Shown one piece after another: positions 11,247 through 23,650 of a stretch of 64,000 bases of DNA. Made by a program: the position numbers and the translations under genes. The notes beneath the pieces are model-generated. The model ran no database searches. It worked only from the letters and a program-made list of their open reading frames with translations, and was not told the DNA's origin. Location: the NCBI GenBank assembly GCA_027574665.1, contig CM050690.1, forward strand, positions 73,947,433-74,011,432, written 5' to 3'. The stretch's first letter is position 1; each line of letters starts with the position of its first letter. Source of the DNA: Rhynochetos jubatus. Its lineage: Eukaryota > Chordata > Aves > Eurypygiformes > Rhynochetidae.

Positions 11247-13495
11247 AAAGAAGCATTGCAAACCATGACGGGACCCCAGAACAGGGCTCCTGGATCTCAA
11301 GCAGAGCTCGGAAGCAGGCTCCAGCCAGTGGACGAATGAGGCTGGGTTTCTGGTTAAGGGCTGGAAGGTGTATCTGGGTCATGGGTGTCACGACTGCAGG
11401 ATTGTGGTCCCCAAATGGTTTCTGAGCAACTCACAGAGCACGTCTACAAGATAGCAAGAGACTGCAAGCTTTGGGGCACAGGGACAGAGGCTCTGCATGC
11501 CTTGTGCAGGCGCACCCATGTGTACCTAGAAAGAACAATGCCAAAGCTCATGCAGTGCTCACATGACCCCTGGAAAGCAAGCCTGAAGATGAGGATGGTA
11601 AGCTGGAAGCTTTCAGGTGGGTTTCCCATTCCCAGTAGCAGCACAGAGTGCTTTCAGTGGAGGGTGCATGCAGCTCCTCAAACAGTCATGAACTAAGCCA
11701 TCTCCTGCCTGGTCCTGCTCCTCTGTTGGTGCCTTGAAGCATCGGTGCCCAGCACCCTTTCCAAAACCTCTGAGGAAGATGCCCTTCATTAATCAGCTGA
11801 GCATTTCCAAGCAGCCCCCACCAGCTGGCTGGTGGCAGAGGCCCCCATGTTCGTCATGCAGAGCCAGTAACAACCACGCTGTAATTATCTATCCGATGCT
11901 GCCTTTGCCTCTATTTCTGAAAATATCCTCCTCCGCAGAGCCTTTCCTGCTTGTCTACCCGCCGCTATTCCCTCTCCGTACTGTTTATATTGCCATCCCT
12001 GTGACTAAACTCTCGAAAGCAGAGAGCAGCTCTGCTTTCAGGCTCTGAAACGGGCGCTCAGCCTGCCTTTGAGAGCATCTCCTAACCTCCAATTACCGAC
12101 GCTGCTGTTTCTGAGAGCCCTCAAGTTGGTGAGGCTTTTTTTTTCTTCTTCCCTGTGTTGGGGATGATGAGCAAATGTTAGTTCAGGAGCAGACATTCAT
12201 TCAGCGTGATTTGAACTAATTGCCCATTATTTTCTAAATTTCAACACTTAAAAGCTTTGAGTGTCTTATTGCAAAACAACAGCTAAAAGGCCAGTTATGT
12301 TCATTGACTGAAATACAAATAAACGTGCCTGGCTCTCTGGAGAGCTCTTGGGTCTGAAGTAGAAGATTTTAGGGAAGCACATTTTCTGAAAGTAAGATTA
12401 TACAGAAGCTCAGCATGTCTATAGCTCCAGTTATCTGAAGGCACTACTGAATTACAACTATTATTAGCACAAGAGTTACTTGATTTCTGGGATTTCTGTA
12501 AAATGTTTTGAATTCAGGTTCTGAAGCATTTAAAGGACTTGAGAAAATATCTTTGGCTCCAAGTCAGCAAAGCACTTAGGCAAGCCCTTAACTTTCAGCA
12601 TGTGTTTAAGTACCTTGCTGACTTGGGGTTTTAACCCTGGCAAAAAGAAAGCAAAGAGGAAAGAAAAGCCAAAGGACAAAGTTCTGGTGTGTGTGGAAAT
12701 CTCCAGGCAAGCCAAAATAATACAGGAATCTCTTCTGGAAAGCAAGAAAACATAAAATAATAGTGACTTGCTTTGTAATTAAATACTAAAGGAAGCTTTA
12801 TGGAGGGAGAGAATGACTGGCTGAACAAATGGAGTATTTCAGCGTAGCCTAACGCCGGCTTCGCTCTCCTGCCTCTTCAGCCTGCTGAGATTAGTTATTG
12901 CTGAGGAAAAAAAAAACAACTCCAAAACCTGCTTCCCCCTCCCACTTCCAGACTAAATGTGATGGGAGAGAGAAAAATCTTGGCTTCGGCAGTAAAAAAA
13001 CATCTCTGAAATGAGTCGGCTGTCCCTATCAGGGGGGAGGGAGAGGAGAAGGGATGAGGGAGTGAATGGTAGTAAGGAGGAGCAGGAAATTGCCCACAGG
13101 CAGGAGGCTGCAAACAACCGCACACACTGCCTGCGGGAGGGAGAATACGAGAAAGTCCGAAAGGGGAAAATCAGCGCCGATCTATGCACACGCTCATGGA
13201 AGCAGCTTGTCCCCTACCTCCGGCTTGAGGCCATGACTAGAAAATAAACTGCAGCAGAGCAAAAAATCAAAAAGAGGATGCTCTACAGCCCACCCAGGGA
13301 GAGTGGCCGCCGGCCTGCGGGAGACCGGCGACAGGGAGAGCGGCCGCCCGGGTGGGAGAGGATGCTCTGGCTCCTCCAGGCTCTGGTGCTCACAGCCCTG
13401 TAGGGCAAGTTCAGGATGCCATGAAGCTGGAAACGCTGCTCTGGCCCCACCAGGGCAAAAGCCCAAACTTCCAAAAAATTCTCCTTTAAAGAGAG

Positions 13496-13518
13496 AAAAA
13501 AAAAAAAAAAAAAAAAAA
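13496..13518 (+). repeat. Poly-A tract of 23 bases
   Basis: A homopolymer within GAGAG...GAAGAGGAGG sequence. No retrogene body is recognisable upstream. Confidence 0.95.
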
Positions 13519-14035
13519 GAAGAGGAGGGGTTTTCTTTCAGAAGGAAACCAAAGGGTTTCATGTCTTTTGGGTTTTTTTCAAAACCTCCCCACTGTGTTG
13601 CACAAAAGGCTTTGCAACCGTTTTTTGGGGGGAGGAGGGGACGTCCGTTTAAAGTGAAGAGCCTAACCCTTTCTGAAAAATACCAAAAAGACATGCTGCA
13701 GCCCTTCCCTTCATCCCACAACTCCCCCCCTTCACCCAACAGAGAAATACAAGTTTATAAAACATTTGGATGTTGATGGCACTTCATTTTCCAACTGAAA
13801 ATGGCCCCCTTGAGGATTTTCCCCATCAGCTCTGCTCGGGATGGATTGGCAGCAAGTGCTTTGCTTCCCCAGCGGAGATGTCCCTCATGGGAAGCACAGG
13901 GTCCCAGCACAGAAGATGGAGCACACACACAGCCGCACTGCTTGCAGCCCCTGGAGGACTGGCACCCACTGCTCTGTGTCAGCCTTAACGAGCTGACAAC
14001 TCAAACAGTTGAGGCAAACGAGGGGAGCATCGCTC

Positions 14036-14130
14036 TCCCTATCTTACAGGCGGAGCTGAAGGCCCTGAAGCAGATTAAATGACTGGCCCAAGGGTATGCA
14101 AGTTGTTTGCATCAGAGCTAGGCTCTGCTT
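14036..14130 (+). repeat. Possible ancient MIR/L2-like relic
   Basis: ATCTTACAGGCGGAGCTGAAG, then TTAAATGACTGGCCCAAGGG and ATCAGAGCTAGGCTCTG parallel the ACAGATGGGGAAACTGAGG, TAAGTGACTTGCCCAAGG and CAGAGCTGG blocks of MIR/L2 elements. The match is partial. Confidence 0.4.
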
Positions 14131-16554
14131 TTGCATCTCCCCTGTGATCCTATGGCACATGCTAGACTGATGCCAGGGTTTGGCTGGGCTCTCCTGGCCC
14201 TGATGAAATAGAAACACTCAAAGCACAGATTTCAACTGAGCTGGTGTCTATTTATCCATCTTGGACCCCCGTATGCCCCTCAGGATTCAAGCACGAGGAT
14301 GTTGCAGCAGTGGCTTTTGGGGGTTATGAGATGGCTGCTGCAGTGTACACCGGCATTTCCCCCTGAAGTAGCAAAGTGAAAAGCCTTCCATAAATACTGG
14401 TTATGCTAAAAAACTCCTCTAGGCTAAGCAAGTTAAGAAAAATGGCTCAAACTCACTGGAGGAAGAAAAACACAATTAAATCAGCTAACAGCCTGTATCC
14501 ACTAATACGTTGTGTTACGGCCCACCAGGTTTGACTCTACCATCTCGGCCTGCTGACGCCCACCTCCCACCCCTCTTCCAGCCCTGGCACTCCTTTTCCC
14601 AGCAAACCAGCTGTGCACATCTGCTGTGTGGGAGAGGACCCAGGGCTCCCGACATGGGGTCACAGCCCGAGTGGGGCCTGCTGGCAATGGGTTGTGCAAG
14701 GACAAGCTTGAGAGCTGGTGGTTCAGACCACAGCAAAAATTAAGGACAGCATTTGCAGGAGGGTTGAATATTCACCTGGGACACAGGTTCACAACATCAC
14801 GCACTATGTTAAAAAAGGTGTGGTACACTCTTGGTGGCTCTCACTATGCGGTCTTCATTCTGGAGCTGTGATTTAGGACAGGATGAAGAACGTAATGGGA
14901 TTAAATCTGCCTACCTCAATCCTGACATTTTCCTTCTGGGTTTACATCCTAAAGTCCTACTCATGGATCAGTAGAAGGATAACCACAGCCATCTCCCATC
15001 TCTCTGGAGCTGTCAAGAATGTAATTTCAGAAATACAGAGAAAGAAATGCATCATGAATGCAAAAGACCATGGACTCAACGAGCTCTCCGGAAGACTTGC
15101 CCAGATTATGGAGCGAGATGGACAACTTCACATGGAAGTAAGGTTCAGCATCACAGAGAAAGGCTGACCACTGGATATCTTGCTCAGATAGGGCAGACAC
15201 CTCCATTCTTAAGTGACTGATCAAGCCTCCCCCCAAAATTTCTTGTGGGATAAGGCACATTTCCACCTCCTAAATAGCGCTTCTTGGTGGCCCAGGGATT
15301 GCAAGGTTACTGCTGCGCTTCGACAGGGGAGCTGAGAGCAAAGGGAGCACATGGAGGTCTCACGCTTTGAAGGCTGAATCTCCTGGTGGGCTGATGGACC
15401 CCACGATGACCCTGCTGCCATGCAGAAGACACAAGTAGCACCTTCACTAAGGCTAAGTCAAACTAAGCCAATGCCAAGGACCAGAAAAAAAATAAGAAAA
15501 AACCCCAACCCTACATAAATCCATAACCAAATGTTCCTTTTAAAATTCCCAAGTCCCATGTCATTACTACTCCCCCAGGAGTTCCCTTTTTGCCACCCAT
15601 GCTGCCATCACAGCAGCTATGTAACTTTTGAAGAGCACTGACCAGCAGTGTGAAAAAGGCTTCAGTGATTATATTGCAACACTTCGCTGCTTCCCTGAGC
15701 TGCAGCTCCTTCTTCCACTGTCGGAAGTGAAGTACAATCAATGCTAATTAATTATGGGCCAGAACTTGCCAACCATGGCCACAGTGAGTTCAGCGCTGTT
15801 TCTTGAATATTCAGGGCTTGTCCTCCATAAAAGGAAGGATCAGTCTCCAGCAATTTGGGCTGAAAACAACAGAAACTCTCTTTGCAAGCCATGAGGGACA
15901 GACGAATGTGTCAGTCTCAGGGTCGAGAGCTCGAGTCACCGGTGCGGGGGCAGACCCAGCGTGCTGTGGCTACAAATCAGCAAAGCGCCATCGACACGAT
16001 GGGAAGGGGCATAACACAGCTTGAAGGCATTTATAAAGGCTCTCCACCAACAGGAACCATGGAGCTTGCAGAGCTATTACCCCTGACCTAGGCTGAGAGG
16101 AGGATGCTTGTGATGTGTCCAGCAAGAGAGCACAAGCATCCTCCAAAGCAAGGAGGAACAACACCCCTTCTCTTAGCACTCAAAGGGCTGTGCCCTGCAA
16201 TGCTGGGAGAGGGCAAAGCAAGGGATAGGTGTTAGTGGGAAAAGCTGGGAAGGCTCCTCAAGGGCAAAACCCTGGAGATAGCTGAGGCACAGTGCCAATA
16301 AAGTGAATGGACTTCCAGCAGGAGGACCAGTGGGAATGATGCTACAGCTCAACAGCAAGTGAGCCTGTGGCCATTGGCAATGGCCATGGTTCCTTCCCCT
16401 GCCAAGGGGCTTGTGTGATGCTTTAAGAGCTGGAAGGCACCAGTGGAGACCCAAGGTCCTAAGCTGCCCTTCCTCTCTGTCACACAGCATGGACCCTCAC
16501 CCAAAGGCAAAAAAAGAGACAAGCACACAGGCCAATTGCTCCGTGATTCCCATC

Positions 16555-17383
16555 TGTTGTGGTTTGACTATGGCTAGCAAAATATCATGAAGCCACTCTC
16601 ACAAATCCCCCCTCTGCTCCTCCACTGGAGGGGAAGAATCAGAGGAAAAAGAAATAAGGAAGCTCGTAAAATTCAGAGAACTATTTACTAATTAAATCTA
16701 AAGTAATATAGACAAACACTACTAATAAATAATTAAAATAATAGAAAATGAAACATATATGATACAATATGATACAGTTGCTCACTACCCACTGACCAAT
16801 GCACAACCAGGTGCTGAGTAGTGAGAGTCAGACCCAGAGAGCCCGAGAGCTGCAGCCCGAGAGGGATCGCAGTCCAAGAGCCGCAGCCCAAAGGCCGGAA
16901 CCTGAGAGCTGTCGTAGCAGGTTCCAAGCAAACCCTATCAGTGACAGCACAACCGGGAACACTAAGCAAATCCACCAACTCCTTCATGAACGAGCCAGCA
17001 CAGGAGTCAGCAAAGCAGCTAACGCAGGAGTCAGGGGGAGTGTTAGCAAGTGCCAGGAAGTAAACAAACAAGAGTAAGAGTGAGTAATGGCTCCCAGACC
17101 CCCTCCCCACCTATGCCCCGAGCATGATGTACTATGGAATGAAATACTCCCGTGGTCAGTTGGGGTCAGCTGTCTGAGCTGTGTGTCCCCTGCACTGCCT
17201 GCAGTGAGACAGCAAGAGCTGGTAACGCAGCTGCAGTGTCAGAAGTGGAGAAAGACCTCGAATTTGGTGCAGGCATTGCCCAGCACCAGCTAAGACCTTA
17301 TCAGTACTCCTCTCAGCATCCAGAACACAGCTCCCTAGCAGCCACGGTAAAGAGAGTTAACTCTTTCCTGACGGAACCCAGCA
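16555..17383 (-). mobile_element. Solo LTR of an avian endogenous retrovirus, about 829 bp
   Basis: The segment begins TGTTGTGGTTTGAC and ends CCCAGCA, giving the TG...CA termini of a retroviral LTR. Its internal order (TGTTGTGGTTT, an AT-rich AATAATTAAAATAATAG stretch, GCTCACTACCCACTGACC, then GTCAGTTGGGGTCAGCTGTC, then GTTAACTCTTTCCTG) matches an abundant LTR type I recall from bird genomes. That family reads in the opposite direction by its TATA position, hence the minus strand. Flanks carry a near-matching direct repeat: CCCATC directly before the element and CCCATC one base after it. No gag, pol or env sequence adjoins it, so it is a solo LTR left by recombination. The TATA region looks degraded. 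Superfamily is not assigned. Confidence 0.8.
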
Positions 17384-17390
17384 CCCCATC

Positions 17391-20300
17391 ACAAGGTAAA
17401 ACTGATTTTCAAGTCCGCTGAGCACAGGAACCTGGATGTGATCACCAGTCAGGTGCCCCGCTGCATCCCAGGTAATGCTACATCCCCTCTGAACAGCAGG
17501 AGTCCTACAGGGCTCAGCACCCCCTTCTCACCCCTGAGCAGTGTCATTGGATTCTCACACTTTGCTCCAAGCTTCTCGAGTTGTCTCAGCAGCTGGCACA
17601 GGTTGTGGCAGATCTCCAATACCCCAGTTATGGCTAGACATGGAGGCTTCCCATGGGAAATAGGAGGCATAGGCAGACACACATTAGCTTTGGGATTGAA
17701 TACATTCTCACTCCGTGTGCCTCAGTTTCCCACTGGCACAGCATGCTCTCAGCTGGAGGACCACACCACAGTGCAGGCAAGCCGCAGACGCGGCAGAGTC
17801 CAACCCGCCAGGGCTTGCGGCTTGGCTGAAGTCACAGGCTCTCTGTGACTCATCCTACAAAGTCTCAAGTTCTCGGCTACGGCTGGAGACTCCTCTCGGG
17901 AGCACTCCAGGCTTGGTTTATCATCCCCCTGGGATGTGGATTTGCACATAAATGATGTGGATGGTGAGCAGAGCTCTCCTGCCTGTCTGGAGGTCTCTGT
18001 TTGGATCGATGCATGGACATGGGGCTACCAGGACTGGCCCCCAGCACTGGACTCCTGTGCACATGCACTGCACGATGCAGGTCTGCACCAACCGCTGCTG
18101 TCATAAGCCTGCCTTCCTGCCACTCACAATGGGATGGGACTCTGATCCCACTCTGTAGATGTTACCTCAGTGTGCTCAGCAATTTCCACAGCTTTATTTC
18201 ACTTCGGATCCTGGAAAGCAGCAAGTATGGCCCCCTGCGAGCAGCACAGACAGAGGGGACCTCTCTCCAGAGAGCAGAAGCACATTTTGGCATAGCAAAA
18301 CATCCATTCTATCAGATGTCTGCCAGCAGATCTGGGTTACCCAGCAGCACACCCAATGCCTGGACATCAGAAATACACACACATACATGCACACCTCGTT
18401 ACACCTTAGCAAAATCAGCAAGAATCAAGACACGCTACACGCTGCAGCTCTGTGCATCCCAGTCAGCTCCTTGGTGTGATGGTGCTGGCTCTCTTCTACC
18501 TACAAAGCATGCCCTTGGCTGGCAGAAGTCCTCCAGGCTTCCAGCGTCGCAGGTCAATGTTTTTCAGCATTGGCTCTGCAGACCTCTGGCTGCTTTGCAA
18601 CACTCCAGAACAGATAACTAAGACGAGCTTGGATACTGCTGGATGGCTTAAATCTGCTAACAGGCATCTGCACTGGAGGAAACACTTCAGGATTTGCAAA
18701 CTGAAAAAGCTAGGAAGGCCAAGTGTGCTGAACCTGGGGCAAGGGGCGGTTCATGGCTCCGCCAGTTCTGTGCACCCTGTGGCAACACTCTGCCCCTTCA
18801 GGGGGATTTCTCAGCAGGGGGTGGATGTGCCTTGCCCAGGTCTGTGGGACAGGGACTCACCCTACACACAGATGTGTGCAGCTGTGCAAGGAAAAGTTTT
18901 TAGCCCCTTTCCCTTGTCTCCTGAGCAGAGACAAAGGCTGTTTCATCCCCACGTTGTGAGTCACATACACAAAGCCTCCTTCCCAACACCAGTATGGCTG
19001 TATGCAAAGGAAGGTTCCAGACTCCTCAGCTTCAATTAGTACTTGGTGCAAATAAATCCAAATAACAATCTTTCCCAGAAAAATCCTACAAGAGATCAAT
19101 GGTCCCTAGGCTAGAGTAATACTGCCTTAAGCCCTCCTGCCTCTATCACCCTTGATTGCTGTGTGGTTTCACTTCACTTCTCCACCTGATTGGCCTTCCT
19201 GAAGCACTCATTACAAGGTGACATGCATCGCTTTTCCTCTCTGTAACGAGCCTGCCACAGCCCCTGCTCAATCCTTCTTCTTCTTCTTCTCCTTTTCCTT
19301 TTAATATGCCACAATTATATTGGCTTCTCCGCATGGATCCACTCCATTTAGTGCTGCTCAAGACTGCTTATCCTGAAAGATGGTCTTTTCATCCACAGGA
19401 CAGACTACACATCTTGCAAGCTGTTGTGTTTATTTTTTACGCTCCAGCATCTCCCCCCAGATTAAGAATCTGGGTATTAGATATTTCCCTTTGCACAGAA
19501 GCACAGTGTCTGCCCAGGGAAATTAACCCATGCGAAAGACTCTGATTATTAAGGTTTGTGCATGTCGTGTCCCAGCATCTGTGGTCACAAGCATGCTCTG
19601 TGGTTCCTTTGCTCTCTTCTCACCCTAGCAAAATCTTCTCCTGAGAAAGCAGAGATGATGATGTTTTGTCTCAGTGTCTAGCTGAGGCTGTGCTCCCATT
19701 TTCCAGGGCTTTGCTTGGTCACAGACGTGTCCCAGGTGGCCTGAAGACAGCAGCAAGTGACCCACTCTATGTCCAACACTACTGATGGATGTGCAGGAAC
19801 TGAATATCTCAGCCCCAGCCTTGCCTGCCCTTTTGGTCCTGGGGTCCGATGAACACAGCACTGCTGCCATGCTCCATGATGATTTACAGCACCCTCTGCT
19901 AAGGTCGTGGGCTCCTGCAAGCAGTGCCTGGAGCTGCAGCACCCTGCTCTTTCAGACTGACCAAGGACTGGCTTTGCAATCCCAGGGCAGCATGATCCAT
20001 CGCTTCAGACACTGGGAACCCTTCGAAGGGGATAAATAATGAATGTCACCCTCAGTTCAAGTTCAGCTGGACACATGTCGCTGACCAGGCTGCTTTAGAA
20101 ATATGAGATGGCCAGGTCCCTGAGATGGCTGCATGTGACTTCCAAGGTGAGGCTTTCCCAAGTTTTTTGAGGTTAATAAGCCAAGCCCTTGAAGGACTAA
20201 AGGTTTCCACTCCAACTGTCACTGTTCTATGAGATATTCCACTTCTGGAAGCCTTTGAGAATGTACCAACAGACATAAGAAACCAACAGGCATAACCCAT

Positions 20301-23300
20301 GGATGACTGCTTTCTCCCTTACCAAAAGGAGCTCAGTGCTAGGACAGGACACGTCCCTTCTTCCAGCCAGAGTTCATGCAAAGAGCAAAGCCCATGGCTA
20401 TTTCCCATGTGCTGGGCTGTGCCTCAGCTCCCTGTGTCTGGAGATCTGTGCACATGAGATTTTGGCTTCCACCAACATTTGGGGACTATGGCAATGCCTC
20501 GATTTAGAACCGAGTGTGGGCAGAGGAAGTGATGCTCCTGCTCCACACAATGGGATGATGTTACTCCAAGAAGATGACCTTTATCCAAACCCTTCCTCCC
20601 AGCCTCTCCCCAAGATCGGGGCTTGTCCAGCAGTGGACTTCAGCAAGGATTTGCCAGCAAGGATGCAGCTGGCTTACACAGATGCCCCATGAGCCGAATG
20701 CTGCTCCCTGTCCCACACTGTCCTCTACACACAACCCCAGCAGCAGATTCTGCCTACTCCTATGGGTCACGGCAGCTTTGCCCCTGCCAGCTTCCCTGGG
20801 GCTAAACGCCCTCCATCCACAGCTCCTCTGGGTGTCTGAGTATACTAAAAACACTATTCCTTCTCCTTCCTTGCTTGTCGATATGTTTAATGAAGTCTAA
20901 GAGACTACTGAGACATGGTTTTCTTCGCCACTGGCGAACTAATGAATCCTGGCACACTGTGATCCTCACGGCAGTTTCTTCTTCTTACCCACATGTGAAC
21001 TATTTTCACCAGTTTTGTGGGATCACAGACTTGTCCAAAACCTGCCAGATCCACACTTTTACCTTTAGTTACCATTTTTCCCCCCACACCCCAAATTTTT
21101 TATAGTTTTGTGATACGCTTCAATACACCAGACTTATGGAAAGGGTTCATATTTTTGTTAGTATCCCCAATATTTCCTAATAGATTTCCTTCCAAGCTCT
21201 CATATGGCTCATGTGAACCCAGGTCCACGTGATCCTGGATCCCCACTTTGCTCCTGAACCTCAACTCTATTGGTTTCGTTTCAAATAACTTCTTCTATTC
21301 CCAGCAAGGGGTAAATTCAGTGCAAGTGCCTCCAGACAGACTTGTATAGCAAGAGCAGGCAGCTTATTTGCAATGTCCTTTGCATGTCTCCAAACTTCAG
21401 GAACCTGCAAAGAGCAAATCTTCCAAGCCCTGGAGCCATGCTCCCTCTCACCTAAGTGCTAGTCCCTCTATTTTTCTTCCTCCACTGTCTCCTCCACCTG
21501 CACTTTAAGAGCATCTCTCCTCATGCATCTGACAGCAGACAGCACTTTGCACAACGGGACATCCATCTTGTGCTGACCTGCGGCTATTTTCCAAGCACAG
21601 ACCCCAGGTGAGTGTGGCAAGCTCTCCGCTCCCCAGTGGGCAGGAACTGAGCTGTGCTCCCCCAGCACGCCCCAGAGAGGCAGGCCACAGCACCCCATGC
21701 ACTCACGACTGTCTGCAGTGCAGAATTAATAGACACTGCATTGAAATCAAACCTCTTGATTTCCCAGTGCCCAGGGGGAGGAGTGAGCCTGGGACATGCT
21801 CCCCATGGGGCTATCCTGTATAGCTGGCCAGACACCTGGGTGATGCTCAGCTCTGGGACTTGCAGGGTGATGAGGCAGCGGGCAAGGAAACACAGGCACT
21901 AAAAATAGGTTGTCTGCGGTAGGGTCTGACCACATTTATTAGCAAGCCTGTGCTCCAGCTGACCACAAGGTCAGCCTCCAAGAGCTTGGTCATAATTCAC
22001 TCGGTGTCTGGGCAGGAAATCTACTTGAGCTCAGAGGGATGTCCAGTAATAGAAAAAGATGTTCCAGAACCTGGGGCTATTTTTGCTATTTTCTTTTACT
22101 TTGCAGACAAGGAACCTTTCAGGAGATGCATCTTATGCTGGGGAAAGAAGAAAAAAAAAAAAAAGCCAGGTGCTCTGGGGCAGACAGAAGGGTAGTAAGG
22201 AAAAAAAAGGGGTGAGGAAGCTTGTGCCTGTTTGGGTCTGGGGTTCTCCTCAGACAAGACTCACCTTCACCACATAAGGCAGGGAAGCAGCAGGGAAAGA
22301 TCAGAGCAACAGGGGGGACCCCAGGCCTTGATGGGCTTTAAAATGTCCTAACAGCATGCAGCAGAGTTTAATGGATAGAAGTTGGGGTGTCATTGCAGGT
22401 GGGGTGAGTTGCTGTCTCTGGTGCTTCCCTGCAGCTGCGGGCTGGCAGGGAAGATGGGGAGGCAACGGGGAAACCATCATGGTGATGATAGCCCAAGGCT
22501 GCAGGTAACTTGCTCTACATCCAGGCTGTACCTCTGGCCAGCATGGGATGGGCTAGCAGATTGGGTCCCAGCAGATGCAGCAACCACACGGGAAAGATGC
22601 TGGTCCCGTGAGCTTGGGCTAGCTCAGCCCCAGGAAGCAATTAACAAGGCAAAGGAGGCAAAGAGCAGATGCCTGCCCTTAAACTGCAGCCTTCAGAATG
22701 ATTTAACAGTCTCCGTCTCACGGAGAAAGCTTGAATCCTAATCACTGTGCGAGCCTTGATGTGAGGGGTAACGTGTCCTCGGTGAGTCAGGCTGACTCAC
22801 CTGCCAGGCACACAGGCTGCCTACAGAAGTGAGGCAAGGGCTGGGGTGCCCAGGAGTGCAGGCAGTGCTGCTCTGCCAGGGGTGCTGCCAGCCAGGGGTG
22901 CCCACACCTTCGTCAGTACCTTCCCCCATTGCTGCAGCACTTGTGTCTTTCCCCTCTTGCAGATCCAAGGCAAGAGCATCTATCCGCTTATGACATGTTT
23001 TGGGATGGAGGTTTTACAGATACAGCTGGCTTCTTCTGCAGGTTATGTGAGCACCACCCATGAACTGAGCTCATTTAGCCTGAGGACAGGCTGAGCTAAG
23101 CCCCCTGACATTGCACTGAGCAAATCCTGATATCCTTCCAAAGCCAAGACATGTCCTTTTAGTGATCCATCACTGTGCCTTGGTTCTGGCTCTCCAAGCC
23201 CTCTGTGAAGCAAACCTGAAGAGAATTTTGGCTTTGAGATGGTTTGCAAAGAGTGAGAGATGCAGGGGCAAGTACAGGGTGTGCCAAACCTAACGCAAGA

Positions 23301-23444
23301 GGGGTTCTGGAAAGGTTCTGAAACCAGTTCACATGCTGAATGGGGCTGCAGTTTGGAGCAAGGCTGGTACTTCAGCCAGCTGCATAATGAGAGCATCCAG
23401 AGTTATAACAGGAAGGATTAAAAAATGCAATTGCTAATGGGGAA
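17391..23444. other. Non-coding stretch; nothing recognised beyond short simple repeats
   Basis: Unique sequence of average composition downstream of the LTR. Frames of 195-206 codons near 18.0-19.0 kb overlap one another in different frames and show no domain. An A-rich run (14 A) lies at about 22150. Confidence 0.5.
19275..19289 (+). repeat. (TTC)5 microsatellite
   Basis: Five TTC units in a pyrimidine-rich stretch that continues CTCCTTTTCCTTTT. Confidence 0.9.
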
Positions 23445-23650
23445 TTAATGTGGAATCATCAGTGCAGGAGGGTGTTCCCAGTGTGGCCCCGCAGGGATCT
23501 GTTTTTGGCCCATTGCTAATCACTCGTCTTATCAATTATGTCAAAGGCAACATAAAGCTGTTGCTGGCAAAGTTTGCCAGTGACACAAAGGCTGATGTAT
23601 ATAATGGAAAGGACAAGTCCATTGCATGCAGAGCTCTGAGGCAGTTAATA
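23445..23650 (+). mobile_element. CR1-like LINE fragment from the reverse transcriptase domain
   Basis: The plus-strand frame contains APQGSVFGPLLI and, about 30 residues later, LLLAKFASDTKADV. These correspond to the VPQGSVLGP motif and the KFADDTKL (palm, catalytic Asp-Asp) motif of CR1 ORF2. The second block has Ala-Ser-Asp where the active enzyme has Ala-Asp-Asp, so the catalytic pair is broken. It is an isolated internal piece with no 3' end. Confidence 0.75.

Larger units (their letters stand above)
11247..16554. other. Non-coding stretch, with an AT-rich block at 12.1-12.8 kb and a small CpG-rich patch at 13.1-13.35 kb
   Basis: No exon is supported. From about 12150 to 12800 the DNA is AT-rich and repeat-free. 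From 13110 to 13350 CpGs cluster, including a GCGGCCGC octamer at 13340-13347. A poly-A tract follows, then ordinary unique sequence up to the LTR. Frames here (up to 181 codons) run through the poly-A and CpG patch and match no known protein. Confidence 0.45.

Noticed and set aside
13194-13739. 181-codon minus-strand frame with a poly-Phe run
   Set aside because: It crosses the 23-base poly-A tract and shows no domain. The frame is due to composition.
18001-19039. Two plus-strand frames of 206 and 195 codons
   Set aside because: They overlap in different frames, have no recognisable domain and no splice or promoter context.
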